Shown piece after piece: positions 23,584 through 34,272 of a DNA stretch of 64,000 bases; the stretch's first letter is position 1, and every line of letters starts with the position of its first letter. Source of the DNA: Gnomoniopsis sp. IMI 355080 (lineage: Eukaryota > Ascomycota > Sordariomycetes > Diaporthales > Gnomoniaceae). The notes beneath the pieces are model-generated. The model did not search any database and was not told where the DNA came from. It saw nothing but the letters and a program-made list of their open reading frames with translations. The stretch spans positions 1 to 64,000 of the forward strand of contig JAPEVC010000184.1 in assembly GCA_027946555.1 (NCBI GenBank), given 5' to 3'. The translations under genes and the position numbers were made by a program.

Positions 23584-26500
23584 ATGGATGCTCAAAGACT
23601 GGTTACGCTGCTCCAAGAGAGTCAGATCCGTGAGTCTTGTCCCCGCGTCGAGGTCGCGTCGAGCCGAAGTTTGTTTAGTTATGCGGACGCCAACGCCAAT
23701 TATTTCCACCACGATCACCATGCTCAGGCCACGGGTTTGCTGACCTTCGCGTTTTACAGCCGATACACAGAGGGTCAAGGCCGTCACCGCCGAGCTTCAG
23801 AAGAATTTCTATTCCAAGCCCGAGTCGCTGTTGCTTCTAATCGAGATTGTCTGCACCAACCAAGATGCTGCCCTCCGCCAGCAGGCCGCCGTTCAGGCTG
23901 CCCGGCTGACTGTCAAGTACTGGGACAAGATTCCTGTCGAGCAAAAGGCCGGTGTCCGTCAGCACCTGGTCGAGGTCTGCATGAAGGAGCAGCACGCCAA
24001 GTGCCGTCACTCCGAGTCGCGCCTGATTGCCAGCATCGCAAGCCTCGATCTCGATGAGGATAATGCATGGCCCGACCTGATCCCCTCACTCTTTACCCTT
24101 GCCGCGAGTGGTGAAGTGTCCCACCGCGAGGTCGGCTCCTACATCATCTACGCCATCCTCGACGAGAACCCGACACACTTCATGGACAAGGTGCGCGACC
24201 TGCTTTCGCTCTTCGCCAACACCATCAAGGACCCTCAGAGCAGAGATGTTCGCGTAAACACCGTCATGTCCATCAGCGTTGTGCTCATGCTTATTGAGGC
24301 CGACGAGGACGAAGGTGCTGTCACGGCTGTCCAGACCCTTGTTCCTCACATGGTCGAGGTCCTGAAGGATGCCGTCGACAATAGTGACGACGAGCGCACC
24401 AAGCAGACCTTTGAGTGTTTTCAACAATTCCTCGCATACGACCCTGTCCTCTTAGCCCCTCACCTTCGTGATCTGATGGTCTTCATGGCTCAACTCGCAG
24501 CCAACAAGAACGCGGATGAGGATGTGCGGTGTCAAGCTCTCGCCTTTCTGGCCCAGACTGTGCGCTACCGTCGAATGAAGGTTCAGGCCATGAAGGACAT
24601 GGGCGCCGAGTTGACCCTCAAGGCCATGGAGATTCTCTCCGAGATTGACGACGATGAGGATGAGGATGAAATTACCCCTGCTCGTGCTGCTCTGTCCCTC
24701 CTTGACCAGTTGGCTAGCGACCTGCCTCCTCGACAGGTCATTGTGCCTCTGCTTGACACCCTGCCCAAGTTCGCCTCATCTGAGAATGCTGGGCTCCGAA
24801 AGTCTGGTGTCCTGGCCTTGGGCACCGTCGCTGAGGGAGCCCCCGATTTTGTGTCTACGCAGCTCAAGCTGATCATGCCTATTGTGCTGCGTCTGCTCAA
24901 CGACCCTGACTCTGGTGTCCGCCACACGGCTCTCATTGGCCTGACTCGCATTGCCGACGAGATGGCTGAGGAGCTCAAGGATGACCGGGAGGAGCTTGTC
25001 GCCGCATTGTTGAAGAACCTTCAGGCTGCCACTGCCGAGACGGGTGACGCCGCGCTCGCCAAGAAGAACATTGACATCCTGCGGTGTGCATGCGCTGCTC
25101 TGGATGCTTTGGCCACCGGCTTCGACGCAGACATCATGAAGCACTACGGTCCCGGGCTCATCACCCCAGTTGGTGACCTTTTGGCTCACCCTGACCTGAA
25201 GGTCAAGAGCGCCGCTGCTGGTGCTCTTGGTGCGATCGCTTCAGCTATGGAAGATGGCTTCGAGCCTTATTTCGAGAAGACGATGGCTGCTCTCGGGCCC
25301 TACGTGCAGATCAAGGACAGCGAAGATGAGCTCGACCTTCGCAGCGGTGTGTGTGACGCTCTGGGTCACTTGGCATCAGCCGTCGGTCCTCAAAAGTTCC
25401 AACCTTACGTGATGGACCTTATGAAGGCAAGCGAGGAGGCGTTGAACCTTGGTCACCCTAGGCTTCGCGAGACGAGTTTCATATTGTGGAGCTCTCTCTC
25501 GAAGGTGTATAGCAAGGAGTTCACTCCTTTCCTTGCCGGAGTGTTCAAAGGTCTGTTCGACAGTTTGGAGCTCGAAGAAGAAGAGCTTGTGCTCAATCTG
25601 TCCGAGGAGGAGCAAGCCATCATTGGCACTGGCGAACACATTATCCAGGGCGGCAAGAAGATCAAGGTTCGCCAAGCAGAAGAGGGCGAGGAGGTCATGG
25701 AGGCCGATGATGATGAGGAGGACGACGACGACGAGTGGGGTGACTACGGTGTCACTCCCGAAGCCATGGAGAAGGAGGTTGCCATTGAGGTCTTGGGTGA
25801 CGTGATCGCCTATGCATGCACTCTGCCTGAAGTCAGCCAATATCTCGAAAAGGCTCTGGAGCTTATCGGTCCACTTGTCGAGCACACCTACGAAGGCTGC
25901 CGGAAGGCCGCCATCAGCACGCTCTGGCGTTCATATGCTCGTGTTTACGAGTTGATGGAGGAGCAGACCGGTTTGAAGTGGGAGCCTGGCTACCCTCCCA
26001 AGCCGCTGCCTACAGAGCTGGTTCACCTTGGCGAGCTCGTTGCCACTGCCACACAGAAGTTGTGGCCTGATGAGACTGACCGGTACGTACTTATCTTCTC
26101 TGCTTTCCTTGATTTCCCGACATCGTCCATTATGATGAGCATACAGCGTTATACCCAGCTCACTCAGACGCAAAAAATTGCGGTTGCTGAGAACACGTCA
26201 CATCTACTCCTGAATTTGGATTTCTCTCTCTTGAACTCGCTCCAACCGTCTCCTGCATAATTGAAGCTGACAATGAGCTTTCTAGTAACGTTGTTGCTGA
26301 GATCAATCGCAACGTTGCGGCTACTCTCAAGGCTACTGGTCCCGGCATCCTCGCCCAGGATAAGATGATCGAGCAGACCGTCACTGTCCTGACCACACTG
26401 ATCACCCGCTCTCACCCTTGCCAACAAGACCTTGGCGACGAGGAAGACGAGCAAGATGTCGAGGGTTCTTCTGAATACGATTGGGTCGTGATCGACACAG

Positions 26501-27273
26501 CGCTCGATGTCGTTATAGGAATGGCGGCGGCTATGGGCCCTTCGTTCGGCGAACTGTGGAAGATCTTCGAGAAGCCCATCATGAAATTCGGCTCCTCTCA
26601 AGAGAACCTTGAGCGGTCGACAGCCATCGGTGTCATTGCCGAGTGCTCTGGTCACATGAAGGCCGGCGTCTCCCCTTACACCTCCAGCATCCTCAAGCTC
26701 TTGCTTAAGCGCCTCACGGACCCCGACCCAGAGACCAAGAGCAACGCCGCCTACGCGACGGGCCAGCTCATTTACAACTCCTCCGATTCCGCCACCTACC
26801 TGCCCAGCTACACCGACATCCTCACCAAGTTGGAGCCCATGCTATCCATCGACCACGCGCGCATCAAGGACAATGCCACAGGATGTGTATGCCGCATGAT
26901 CACCTCCCATCCCGAGCGCATGCCGATCGCGGATGTCTTGCCCGTCCTCGTTGGCCTTCTGCCGCTGAAGGAGGATTTTGAGGAGAACCCGCCCGTGTAC
27001 GAGTGTATCTACAAGCTCTGTAAGTTTATCCCCGCATGAGTCGTGCAAAAAATAGTTGCTGACAGATTGTCAGACGAGGCCAACGAGCCGACCATTCAGA
27101 GCCTTACACCCAAACTCATCGTTGTCTTCGAGAAAGTCCTGAGCCCCCCTGAGGACCAGCTTAAGGACGAGACCCGCAAGCTGGTACAAGAAATTGTCCA
27201 GAGCCTTTTCAAGGCAAAGCCAGAGCTATTCCAGGGTCATGAGCAGGTTCTGAAGCTAGCCGGTGCCGCCTAA
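23584..27273 (+). CDS. kap123: Karyopherin beta KAP123 / importin-4-like
   Basis: Model: join(23584..23629,23760..26082,26286..27019,27074..27273), 1100 aa, close to yeast Kap123 (1113). It imports ribosomal proteins and histones H3/H4 through nuclear pores. The sequence is helical HEAT-repeat protein throughout: an N-terminal importin segment (QRVKAVTAELQKNF), repeats such as DPDSGVRHTALIGLTRIADE and an acidic loop EADDDEEDDDDEWGDYG that is typical of the family. The first exon codes only 15 residues (MDAQRLVTLLQESQI). Intron 2 is unusually long here (203 nt) and stays open for nearly 60 codons. The last intron uses the AG at 27072-27073, giving IYKLYEANEPTIQSLTPKL; an earlier AG would break the frame. 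Confidence 0.95.
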
Positions 27274-28026
27274 GATGGTATGACGCCGTTATACGTGAAA
27301 TCGCTCGGGTCCCGTAGATGGGACATAATAGTCACGAGTTCATGATAATTTCTCCTTGTTTGCACCTGTCTGTTCTATTTGTTTATAACACCCTAGACAG
27401 AGATATCAATGATTCCCCCTTTCTGCCCCTTCAGTTTGTTTTGAGAATGGAAATACAATTAGATTCCGAGCGTAATTCACGTCCAAAGACCTCAAGCCCA
27501 GTGCATAGCGCTAGGGTCACCCCGGATTTTTTGTTGACATTATTCACGTATCAGTGGAGGACGAGCCCTTACCCACCCATTACTCCTTCTGTACGGAAGT
27601 ATATCGTGGTAGCTCATGGACTTCGAGCATCCATCGTTTACTCTGGTAGCCTGGCCTTGCGCATCATATTGCGCGAAACGAACTCACCTGCCTATCAGGC
27701 GATCCAGTTGATGAGGGCGAGAAGCTACTACTGCAAAACCAATTGAACTTCAATCGTGATCGCTCACAGAAATCTCTGGAGGAGTGAGTTTTATGAGTTG
27801 TCGCTGTCGATGGCTACGTACCTAGGTCTCTATAATCTGGGCATACATCATTTCATCAGAGAGTCCTGTATTGCAATTCATCACGAAGACTTGGCGTTCG
27901 AGTTCATGTTCAAATATGCCGTCTGCTTTGATAAAAGTATGTATCAAGAAAAGTATTTACAGGAGTATAGTGCTGACAAAGGCTAGCTTCGTACTCAAAT
28001 TCAAGTATCCCAAGAAGTAAGGCCTT
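27274..28026. other. Convergent intergenic region, boundary of core and accessory DNA
   Basis: It separates KAP123 from the CE8-GH28 fusion gene. A plus-strand open frame of 142 codons starts at 27318, but it lacks family motifs. I see no gene. Confidence 0.5.
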
Positions 28027-30434
28027 TCAACCGCTGGCCCCATCCGTGCAAGTTATGCCAATATCAGCGTCCGTGTTGGCGCACAAATACGTCGAGCTTC
28101 CGTCCGACCCCGTAACAGTGATGTCGGACATGGTGATTCCACAGGTGCCGTCAGCAGGGCAATCGATGTTCATCGCATCCGTACCACTGGTGCTGCCGCT
28201 AACATTCTTGACAACAATGTCTGTCAGAGTGGCATTGCTGGGATATTCGGTGCAGTAGTCGGTGTCAGCGTTGTAGCAAGATTGGACCTGGAAGGCGTAA
28301 TCACAATCCGTGACCACAATGTTCTCCCATGTCACATTGGACACTACCGCCGTGCCATACTCATCTCCACCAGGGTATAGTTTGATACCCATGGCCTTGG
28401 CAGAGCTGACCATGGTAGCACCATTGACATAGACGTTCTCAACAGTATTAGTGCCACTTTCTCCAAGCGACCCGACAGACAAGCCGTGGCTGCCTGTGCA
28501 AGTGATGTCCAAGACGGTGACGTAGCTGGCCCCTGGCTTGAAGGCCACACAGTCATCGTCGTTTGTGACGTTGGCCCCATTGATCGTGACGTATGTCGCC
28601 GGGCCGATATCCCACCCGTCGGTGTTCTGAGCCACGTTGTCGCTCGAACTGACGGCGTACAGGGTGATATCATTATACTCCACATTGGTCGAGTCATCGT
28701 TGCACGAATGGAATACATTGGGCGCGTCCTTGAAGTAAACACTGGAGATCACCACATTCGACGACTTGGCGACAAGCAGCATGGTCGCGCGCGCCAGAGA
28801 ATTATCCGCTGCAAACGCGTCCCAAGCCGCTTGCCCATTGCCGTCAAACACACCTTGACCTGTTGTCGAGATGATAGACGCACCGGTCACGCTCTCGATG
28901 GTGATGATGGCGCCCTGGGTGGCCCAGTAGTCCAGGTCGTCGCTGGTCATGAGGGTTCCCTCAAGCTCCATGGTGCAACCCGTGCAGTCCTCAAACGACA
29001 ACGCCGTGTTCAGGTAGTACGTAGTGCCGGCCGGGATCACAATGGTACCGTCGGAGCACTCGGCGATGGCGGAGGCAATGGCCGGCGTATCGTCAGTGGA
29101 GCTGGAGCCGCCAGCGGTAGGCGTGCAAGTGGCGCCTGTGGAGGTGTCACCCACGCTGGCGCTGCTGCCCGAAGCTTGGGTGGCGGTCGCGCTGGAGGAT
29201 GCGCCACTGGGGGCAACGGCCGAGGCACTTGCGGAGGCGCTGGACCCGGAGGATGAGGCTGTGGATGTGGATGGGTAGGAGCTGTCGATCCATGAAGTCT
29301 CGTACAGCCAAGTTATCTCGGCGGGACCACTTGCTGCGGTTTCGTACAGACGAGCCGACGTATTAGATCCAGCACCCGTATTTTCGTATTCCATGTAGAT
29401 GCTGTTCACTTTGTCAGCGCCTAGGATCGTGAACCTCAGGGGAAGGATAAAACCACGCTTTGCCAACTTACGGAGTAGCATCATCAGCCATCGTCGTCCA
29501 TCCGTCAGCGTTGATAATATCAGACAGAGTACTCCTCTGGAACATGACCCGAGCAAGGACTCGCCACGGGCGGCCGAGGTACACCTCCCCAGACAAGTCT
29601 TCCGTAGCGTCTTCAGACTGCTGTATGGTGCATTTATTGAAGACATACCAAGTCGTGTCGTCAGTCGTTTCGCGCGAGTTGGCCGTGATGGAGCCACCGC
29701 CGTTGGAAGCAATCGTAGAGGCTTCGAACCAAGCCGCAGCATCGCCAAAGATGTAGTCCACCGCCCCAGTAATGAGACATTGGCTGTAGTATTGTGTGCC
29801 CGACTTGGCATACAAGGTGTCCTGGTAGCTGCTGAATGCACAGCCGTAATAGCCTTGGTTGTCACCGTTCTGGATTCTCCAAATTAGTTCTTCTCTGGTT
29901 GGTTGGCACACACAGAATATCAGGCAATCTTACTGCAGTGACGGCGACAGCCTGGGCTCCAGAACCATATCCATTCTCAACGTTGATGTTATACATGGAG
30001 AAATTACTGCTGGTAATGTCGAGTGTACTACTTGCGTCCAGACTCCCGGCATCAGACGAGGAAATGGTGTGCGTAATCGTTACAGCATTGTCCGCATATG
30101 ACGAGGTATCCGTCGTGTAGCCATATATGGTCAACGGACCTTCATAGTCGATGGCCACCTGCTCCGAGTATGTCCCGCCGTACATGAAGATACAAGCCGA
30201 GTCAGAACCTGAGAGCGACGCAAGTGCTGAGGTGAGAGATGAGTACTCGTCAGTACCAGAGGCGTCCGACTTGACGCTGATGCAGCCGGTAGGTGCAGTG
30301 GTGCGAGAAGTCGAGGCGTCGTCCCGGATCAAGGAGAAGCCTGAGGGGGAGTATTCCGGCACTACGTAAGCAGTCGCTATCGACGCCAGTAAGGGTAATA
30401 CGGCTAAACCCATCTTCGCCGTGGAGGCGGTCAT
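28027..30434 (-). CDS. Secreted fusion enzyme: pectin methylesterase (CE8) + polygalacturonase-family (GH28)
   Basis: Model: complement(join(28027..29401,29472..29869,29934..30434)), 757 aa. A signal peptide (about 1-22, LAVLPLLASIATA) is followed by a CE8 domain (about 30-340) with QDTLY (D184), VDYIFG (D205) and LGRPWR (R267), the expected catalytic acid, nucleophile and Arg. A Ser/Ala-rich linker (about 343-390) joins it to a GH28 beta-helix (about 392-757) with NTDGWD (559-564), NDDDCVAFK (D582/D583) and TGSHGLSVGSLG (H605). The usual RIK becomes GIK (about 638), which together with YAFQVQSCYN suggests the xylogalacturonan-hydrolase or exo-acting side of GH28. CE8 C-terminus, linker and the whole GH28 lie in one uninterrupted exon, so the fusion does not depend on a splice guess. 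Expected role: de-esterify pectin and cut the exposed galacturonan outside the cell. An alternative start is 30413. Confidence 0.92.
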
Positions 30435-31804
30435 CTTGTTGAACCTGTATGTGAGAACAAAATAATCGTAAAAGAGGGCGAGTGCGAAGAAAGAGAACAG
30501 TGAACGCAGGACTAGCCTACAACAGACAAACACACTTGATCAGTAAGTGCTTCCAGGTGAGCTATGTGGAAACCAGGCCAAGGCTGAAAAAAAGTGAAGA
30601 GAAATCCAGAGTGGTGAAGATGAAAAGAAGTGGGCTGCCGAGAAACGAAACATCATACGAACGGTGCAAGTAGCGCTGTGGCTATGCTTTATGTCGCTAC
30701 ATTTGTGCAAATACAGTATGATACACTGATACTTGTGCCACCTCATCTTCTGCAGTCATCCTTCGGGAATCTCTTGAAGTCGACAACTAACGGAGATCCT
30801 TAATATCCTCAACGGGACAACGGCTAGATCCGTGGATCCACACGCGGACTCTTCAGGACGCGCGACTGGTGGAAAATGCATGGAAACGGCCTCGACCTAG
30901 TGCACTAAGCTTTTCGACGATCTACCCGTCAAGCTAAGGGGGGGAATCGCCCAGCTAACCCTGTGAATGGGCTGAGCACTATATTGCAACTGTGATGCTT
31001 TGCTGTGCTTCGTGAAAAGGCGTACGTAGAGCACAGGGGTGAAATACGAGAGGCATGTCGCAGTCTGACAGGACATAGACGCGGCTGTAACCGCGCCAAT
31101 GCTGCGGGCCTGTAAAAGGGGTGAGGGATGCAAGTCAAGCGTCGATCCACGCGGTAAACAAGGGTGAAAGGAGCGTCTTCTTCCACTTTTGTCTTTTCGA
31201 AACAACCGTCATTTCCATCGTCCTGCTCACAAATCTATCCCGTTTTCCGCCCCCCTTACCCGCTCCCCGGAACAGTCAGGCTGTCAGCTTGTGTAAATAC
31301 ATAGAGGCACACTCGCGAGGATTTTGAATTATGTTCAACAACTGCAAGGCGCGCATATGGTGATCCACAACGCCGATATGGGTCGGCCGATGCTTTGATA
31401 CATTGTGTTATGAACAGTACAATTTCTCGCGGTGGAGCGGCTCGGCTTGCCCAGTATATCCCCAACGATCTCGGCCCGTATTGCTCTCCAAAGACTCGAT
31501 CACCTCTCTGCCTACCCGCCTGCTAGCAGCCAGTCCGCCGTAGAGTCATGAATTGTGTCACCATAATTCTTTCAATGATATACGTGCTTGGTCATCAAAG
31601 GCAAATCGAAAGCTTCATTAATTTCTAGTGCTCTGGTATAGACAAAAGGTATACAGAAATACCTTCAAAGTCCACAATTATATGGGCGTTCTCAAATCCA
31701 AATATACACAGGACAAACGATGGAGGTCGACATCTCCACTAATAACGACCAAGCTACACCAGGAACATTGATGTTGTAGCTAGGGAGTTCTAGGCAACGC
31801 ATTT
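30435..31804. other. Intergenic region upstream of the CE8-GH28 fusion
   Basis: It holds the fusion gene promoter and the 3' flank of the acyltransferase gene. Minus-strand open frames near 30.9-31.2 kb resemble nothing known. No gene or RNA is called. Confidence 0.5.
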
Positions 31805-33496
31805 TCATCTTTCCGTCCATTGGGACAGCCTCCTCGCAAATCGCGTGGACGGTTCGTCAACCATTCGACAGAAGACATCGCTGATCCAGATCACCCAAAA
31901 TGTAGTCCAGAACAACCCTGGAATTAGTAAGCTAAAGAAATTCCAGTAATACTCGCGATCGAGCTGCTTGATTTCTTCGGGAGACGTCACCGCACCCGCT
32001 GTTGCGTAGTAATTCGCAAGAAGCAGTTGTGCACTCATGGCGTTCTTCTCATGCAGAAGGACCCTAAGCGGCTCGTGCCAAAGATAGAGGCTGAAGCTGA
32101 TGCGTCCGAGGTATTGAGACAAGCGGTTGGTAAAGAGACGTTGTAGGAATGGAGCGTTCGCAGCATCATAATGCTTCTGCTCCAGAAACCTGTGCCCCTC
32201 AGCCGATAGCGCAACGTGCTGTTGAGTCGGCGAACGGGTTGGCGCATACGTGATGACGAGTACCAATAGAATGGATCCGATGCATAGTAGCAGCTTTCCC
32301 GGATCTTCGTTATATTCTTTGGGAACCCAGCTTTCCAAGGTCATATAGCCCCATGAATCTTTCATGCCTAGCCGGGGAGCCGAGAGAAGATAGAGAGCGA
32401 CGACGAAAAGCGATATAGAGACGATCTGATGGACCCGGCGAAAGTGACTTGATCTTCCATGAAAAAAGGAGGCGCCATGGCTTCGAGAACTCGTGGCTGG
32501 TGGAAAGACGATGGCCAGTTCCGCCAAGAGCATGCCCGCACAGAACAAGGCTGTGTAGGGAGAAAAGGCGTCGCCGATGGACAAGGGCCAGTAGACCCCA
32601 ACGACGAACACCACAAGTGCGTGTACCCATCGTTTCGCCTGAGAAAGGGCTAGGAGCATCATGTATACAATCATGGAGCCGTTAAACTCGAGAGGCAGGG
32701 TCCAAGCTGCTGCGAGGTAGGCGGTAGGCCAATAGGGTGGGTCTGCGCTGTGCAACGGGTTGGTCGTTGTCGCAACGACCCTCCACCAATGGGTCATCTG
32801 TTCCTTGAATGACCCTTGATGATAGTCGCCGTATGGTATAGCGACTGGGAAGTTGGTCTGGGTGTTGATGGCTAAGAAAAATGTGATCGCAGCAAAGGGC
32901 ATGAACAGCCTTACGCCTCGACGAAGGACTGAGCTGGCAAGAGAGGTCAAGATCTTGTCATTTTGGTGCTCGTAGATGTGGGTCAAAGTCTTGATGCTGA
33001 GTACGTATCCCTGGATGCAAGCAAGGTCAGTCTTTGTCAGTATAGCCTTCTGGCGATATACATGCATTCCACATACCGATATCACGAAGAATAATGCTAC
33101 AGAGGCCGGCCCAGCATTGAGAAGTTTCAAGAAGGGAAGTTGCAAGATGTGAGTCTGGCCTTCCGCCGATCCATACCCATACAGACTTTGATAAGAGTAC
33201 ATAATCTGCGTATGATGTAGGTAGACTATGAAGGCCGCGACACCTCTTAATCCGTCGAGATAGGCTGTGTCGTGTAACGGCTTCGTCCTGGCTGTCGGGT
33301 TCGGGCGAACTAGATAGCTGCTCACGAAAGAGGGCAGGAGGGAAAGCGCGCATGATGACCAGTTTGGCAACGACCGCGAAGAAACCTGCTGGAAAGGGTC
33401 ACGGGCCCATCGTGGGAGCTGCTTCTCTCGAAAGTGTTCAGCAGCATCGCGCAAAGCGGTGGATTGCTCATGTTCGTCAACCCGTTCTTCGGTCAT
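31805..33496 (-). CDS. Acyltransferase-3 family multi-pass membrane protein
   Basis: Model: complement(join(31805..33010,33077..33496)), 541 aa. Family marks: LDGLRGVAAFIVYLHH near the N-terminus (the conserved basic residues of acyltransferase 3), FFVISGYVLS across the splice junction, about ten hydrophobic segments, and a terminal SQYLGRISFSLYLWHEP. These enzymes move acyl groups onto sugars or lipids from the membrane; fungal members are often near secondary-metabolite or cell-wall genes, but the substrate here is unknown. The 66-nt intron (GTATGT...CTGAC...CATCCAG) is stop-free and a multiple of three, so unspliced RNA reads through with 22 extra residues inside the conserved motif. ATG 33496 is the first in-frame ATG; a TATA-like TATATAA lies about 95 bp upstream. 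Confidence 0.9.
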   Translation of the reverse strand: MTEERVDEHEQSTALRDAAEHFREKQLPRWARDPFQQVSSRSLPNWSSCALSLLPSFVSSYLVRPNPTARTKPLHDTAYLDGLRGVAAFIVYLHHTQIMYSYQSLYGYGSAEGQTHILQLPFLKLLNAGPASVALFFVISVCGMHVYRQKAILTKTDLACIQGYVLSIKTLTHIYEHQNDKILTSLASSVLRRGVRLFMPFAAITFFLAINTQTNFPVAIPYGDYHQGSFKEQMTHWWRVVATTTNPLHSADPPYWPTAYLAAAWTLPLEFNGSMIVYMMLLALSQAKRWVHALVVFVVGVYWPLSIGDAFSPYTALFCAGMLLAELAIVFPPATSSRSHGASFFHGRSSHFRRVHQIVSISLFVVALYLLSAPRLGMKDSWGYMTLESWVPKEYNEDPGKLLLCIGSILLVLVITYAPTRSPTQQHVALSAEGHRFLEQKHYDAANAPFLQRLFTNRLSQYLGRISFSLYLWHEPLRVLLHEKNAMSAQLLLANYYATAGAVTSPEEIKQLDREYYWNFFSLLIPGLFWTTFWVIWISDVFCRMVDEPSTRFARRLSQWTER

Positions 33497-33590
33497 GGTG
33501 ATGGAGGTGCAGAGTCCAGCGATACTGTCGTAACAAGGCGAGACTGGACCGCGAACCACCGAGCAATACTTGCGCTTCAGCTAGATTTAC

Positions 33591-33597
33591 TTATATA
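33591..33597 (-). promoter_or_regulatory. TATA-like element of the acyltransferase gene
   Basis: TATATAA on the minus strand, about 95 bp before the start codon, in a plausible position. No other evidence. Confidence 0.4.
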
Positions 33598-34215
33598 GCC
33601 CCATCATTATCATCTTGGTTTTAGGGATGCCCCAAATTTGCCAAGGCCTGTTCACGCGTGCTTGGGTGTCTTGCAAGCGTGTCTCCGCGTAGCGATCCCT
33701 TAAGTTGGACTCACGGCTCACGAGATCCGGAATTTCACAAAGCCCGGTGTGGCCATGTCGCCTTCTAATCTTATAGAATGCCTGTGGACGTGAGCATGAT
33801 AGGAGAATGAATAGTATTACGTAGTTGACTCGAGCGTCAATAGGTGGTGTGAAGGTTGAGCTAGTCAGTCGTAGAGACATCAACATGCCCTTCTAAGCAT
33901 ATCGTATACAGAGAGTCACACATTGGGGCAGAACATTGCTAGTAGACGACCGGAACAAGTGCCTGCGCATCCCTATGTGGCCTGCTTTTGGCGGGTGTGT
34001 TCGCTATCAAAAGTCATTTGTCTCAAGTCATTTCCTGCCACCAGTGACAACTCAACATGACATGACGTTCACGACTTGAGGAAATATATGAGTAAGTTCT
34101 CATCCACTGGAACTTTGCCAGAATTCTGTGCAGATCTTTGTACTATATAGGCAAGCCTGCAGGTGAGATTGAGGCTTGTGACTAGATACTAGCGCCACTT
34201 GATTTTTCTCGCCAT

Positions 34216-34272
34216 GGCCCTGACTGCCCTGAACTGCCCTGAACCGCCCTGACTTGCCCTGACCTGCCTGAC
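34216..34272. repeat. Tandem decamer repeat GCCCTGA(A/C)(T/C)(T/C)
   Basis: Five and a half near-perfect copies of a 10-nt unit with core GCCCTGA, varying only in the last three positions. The unit differs from the fungal telomere repeat (CCCTAA). It resembles a small minisatellite in non-coding DNA. Confidence 0.85.

Noticed and set aside
27318..27746. 142-codon plus-strand open frame after KAP123
   Set aside because: No ATG context or domain; likely 3' flank sequence.
28486..29256. 256-codon plus-strand frame inside the CE8-GH28 gene
   Set aside because: Antisense shadow of the GH28 domain and its Ser/Ala linker; composition follows from the opposite codons.
34216..34272. Telomere-like repeat
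   Set aside because: The unit has a GCCCTGA core, not CCCTAA/TTAGGG, and it is internal and short; treated as a minisatellite.
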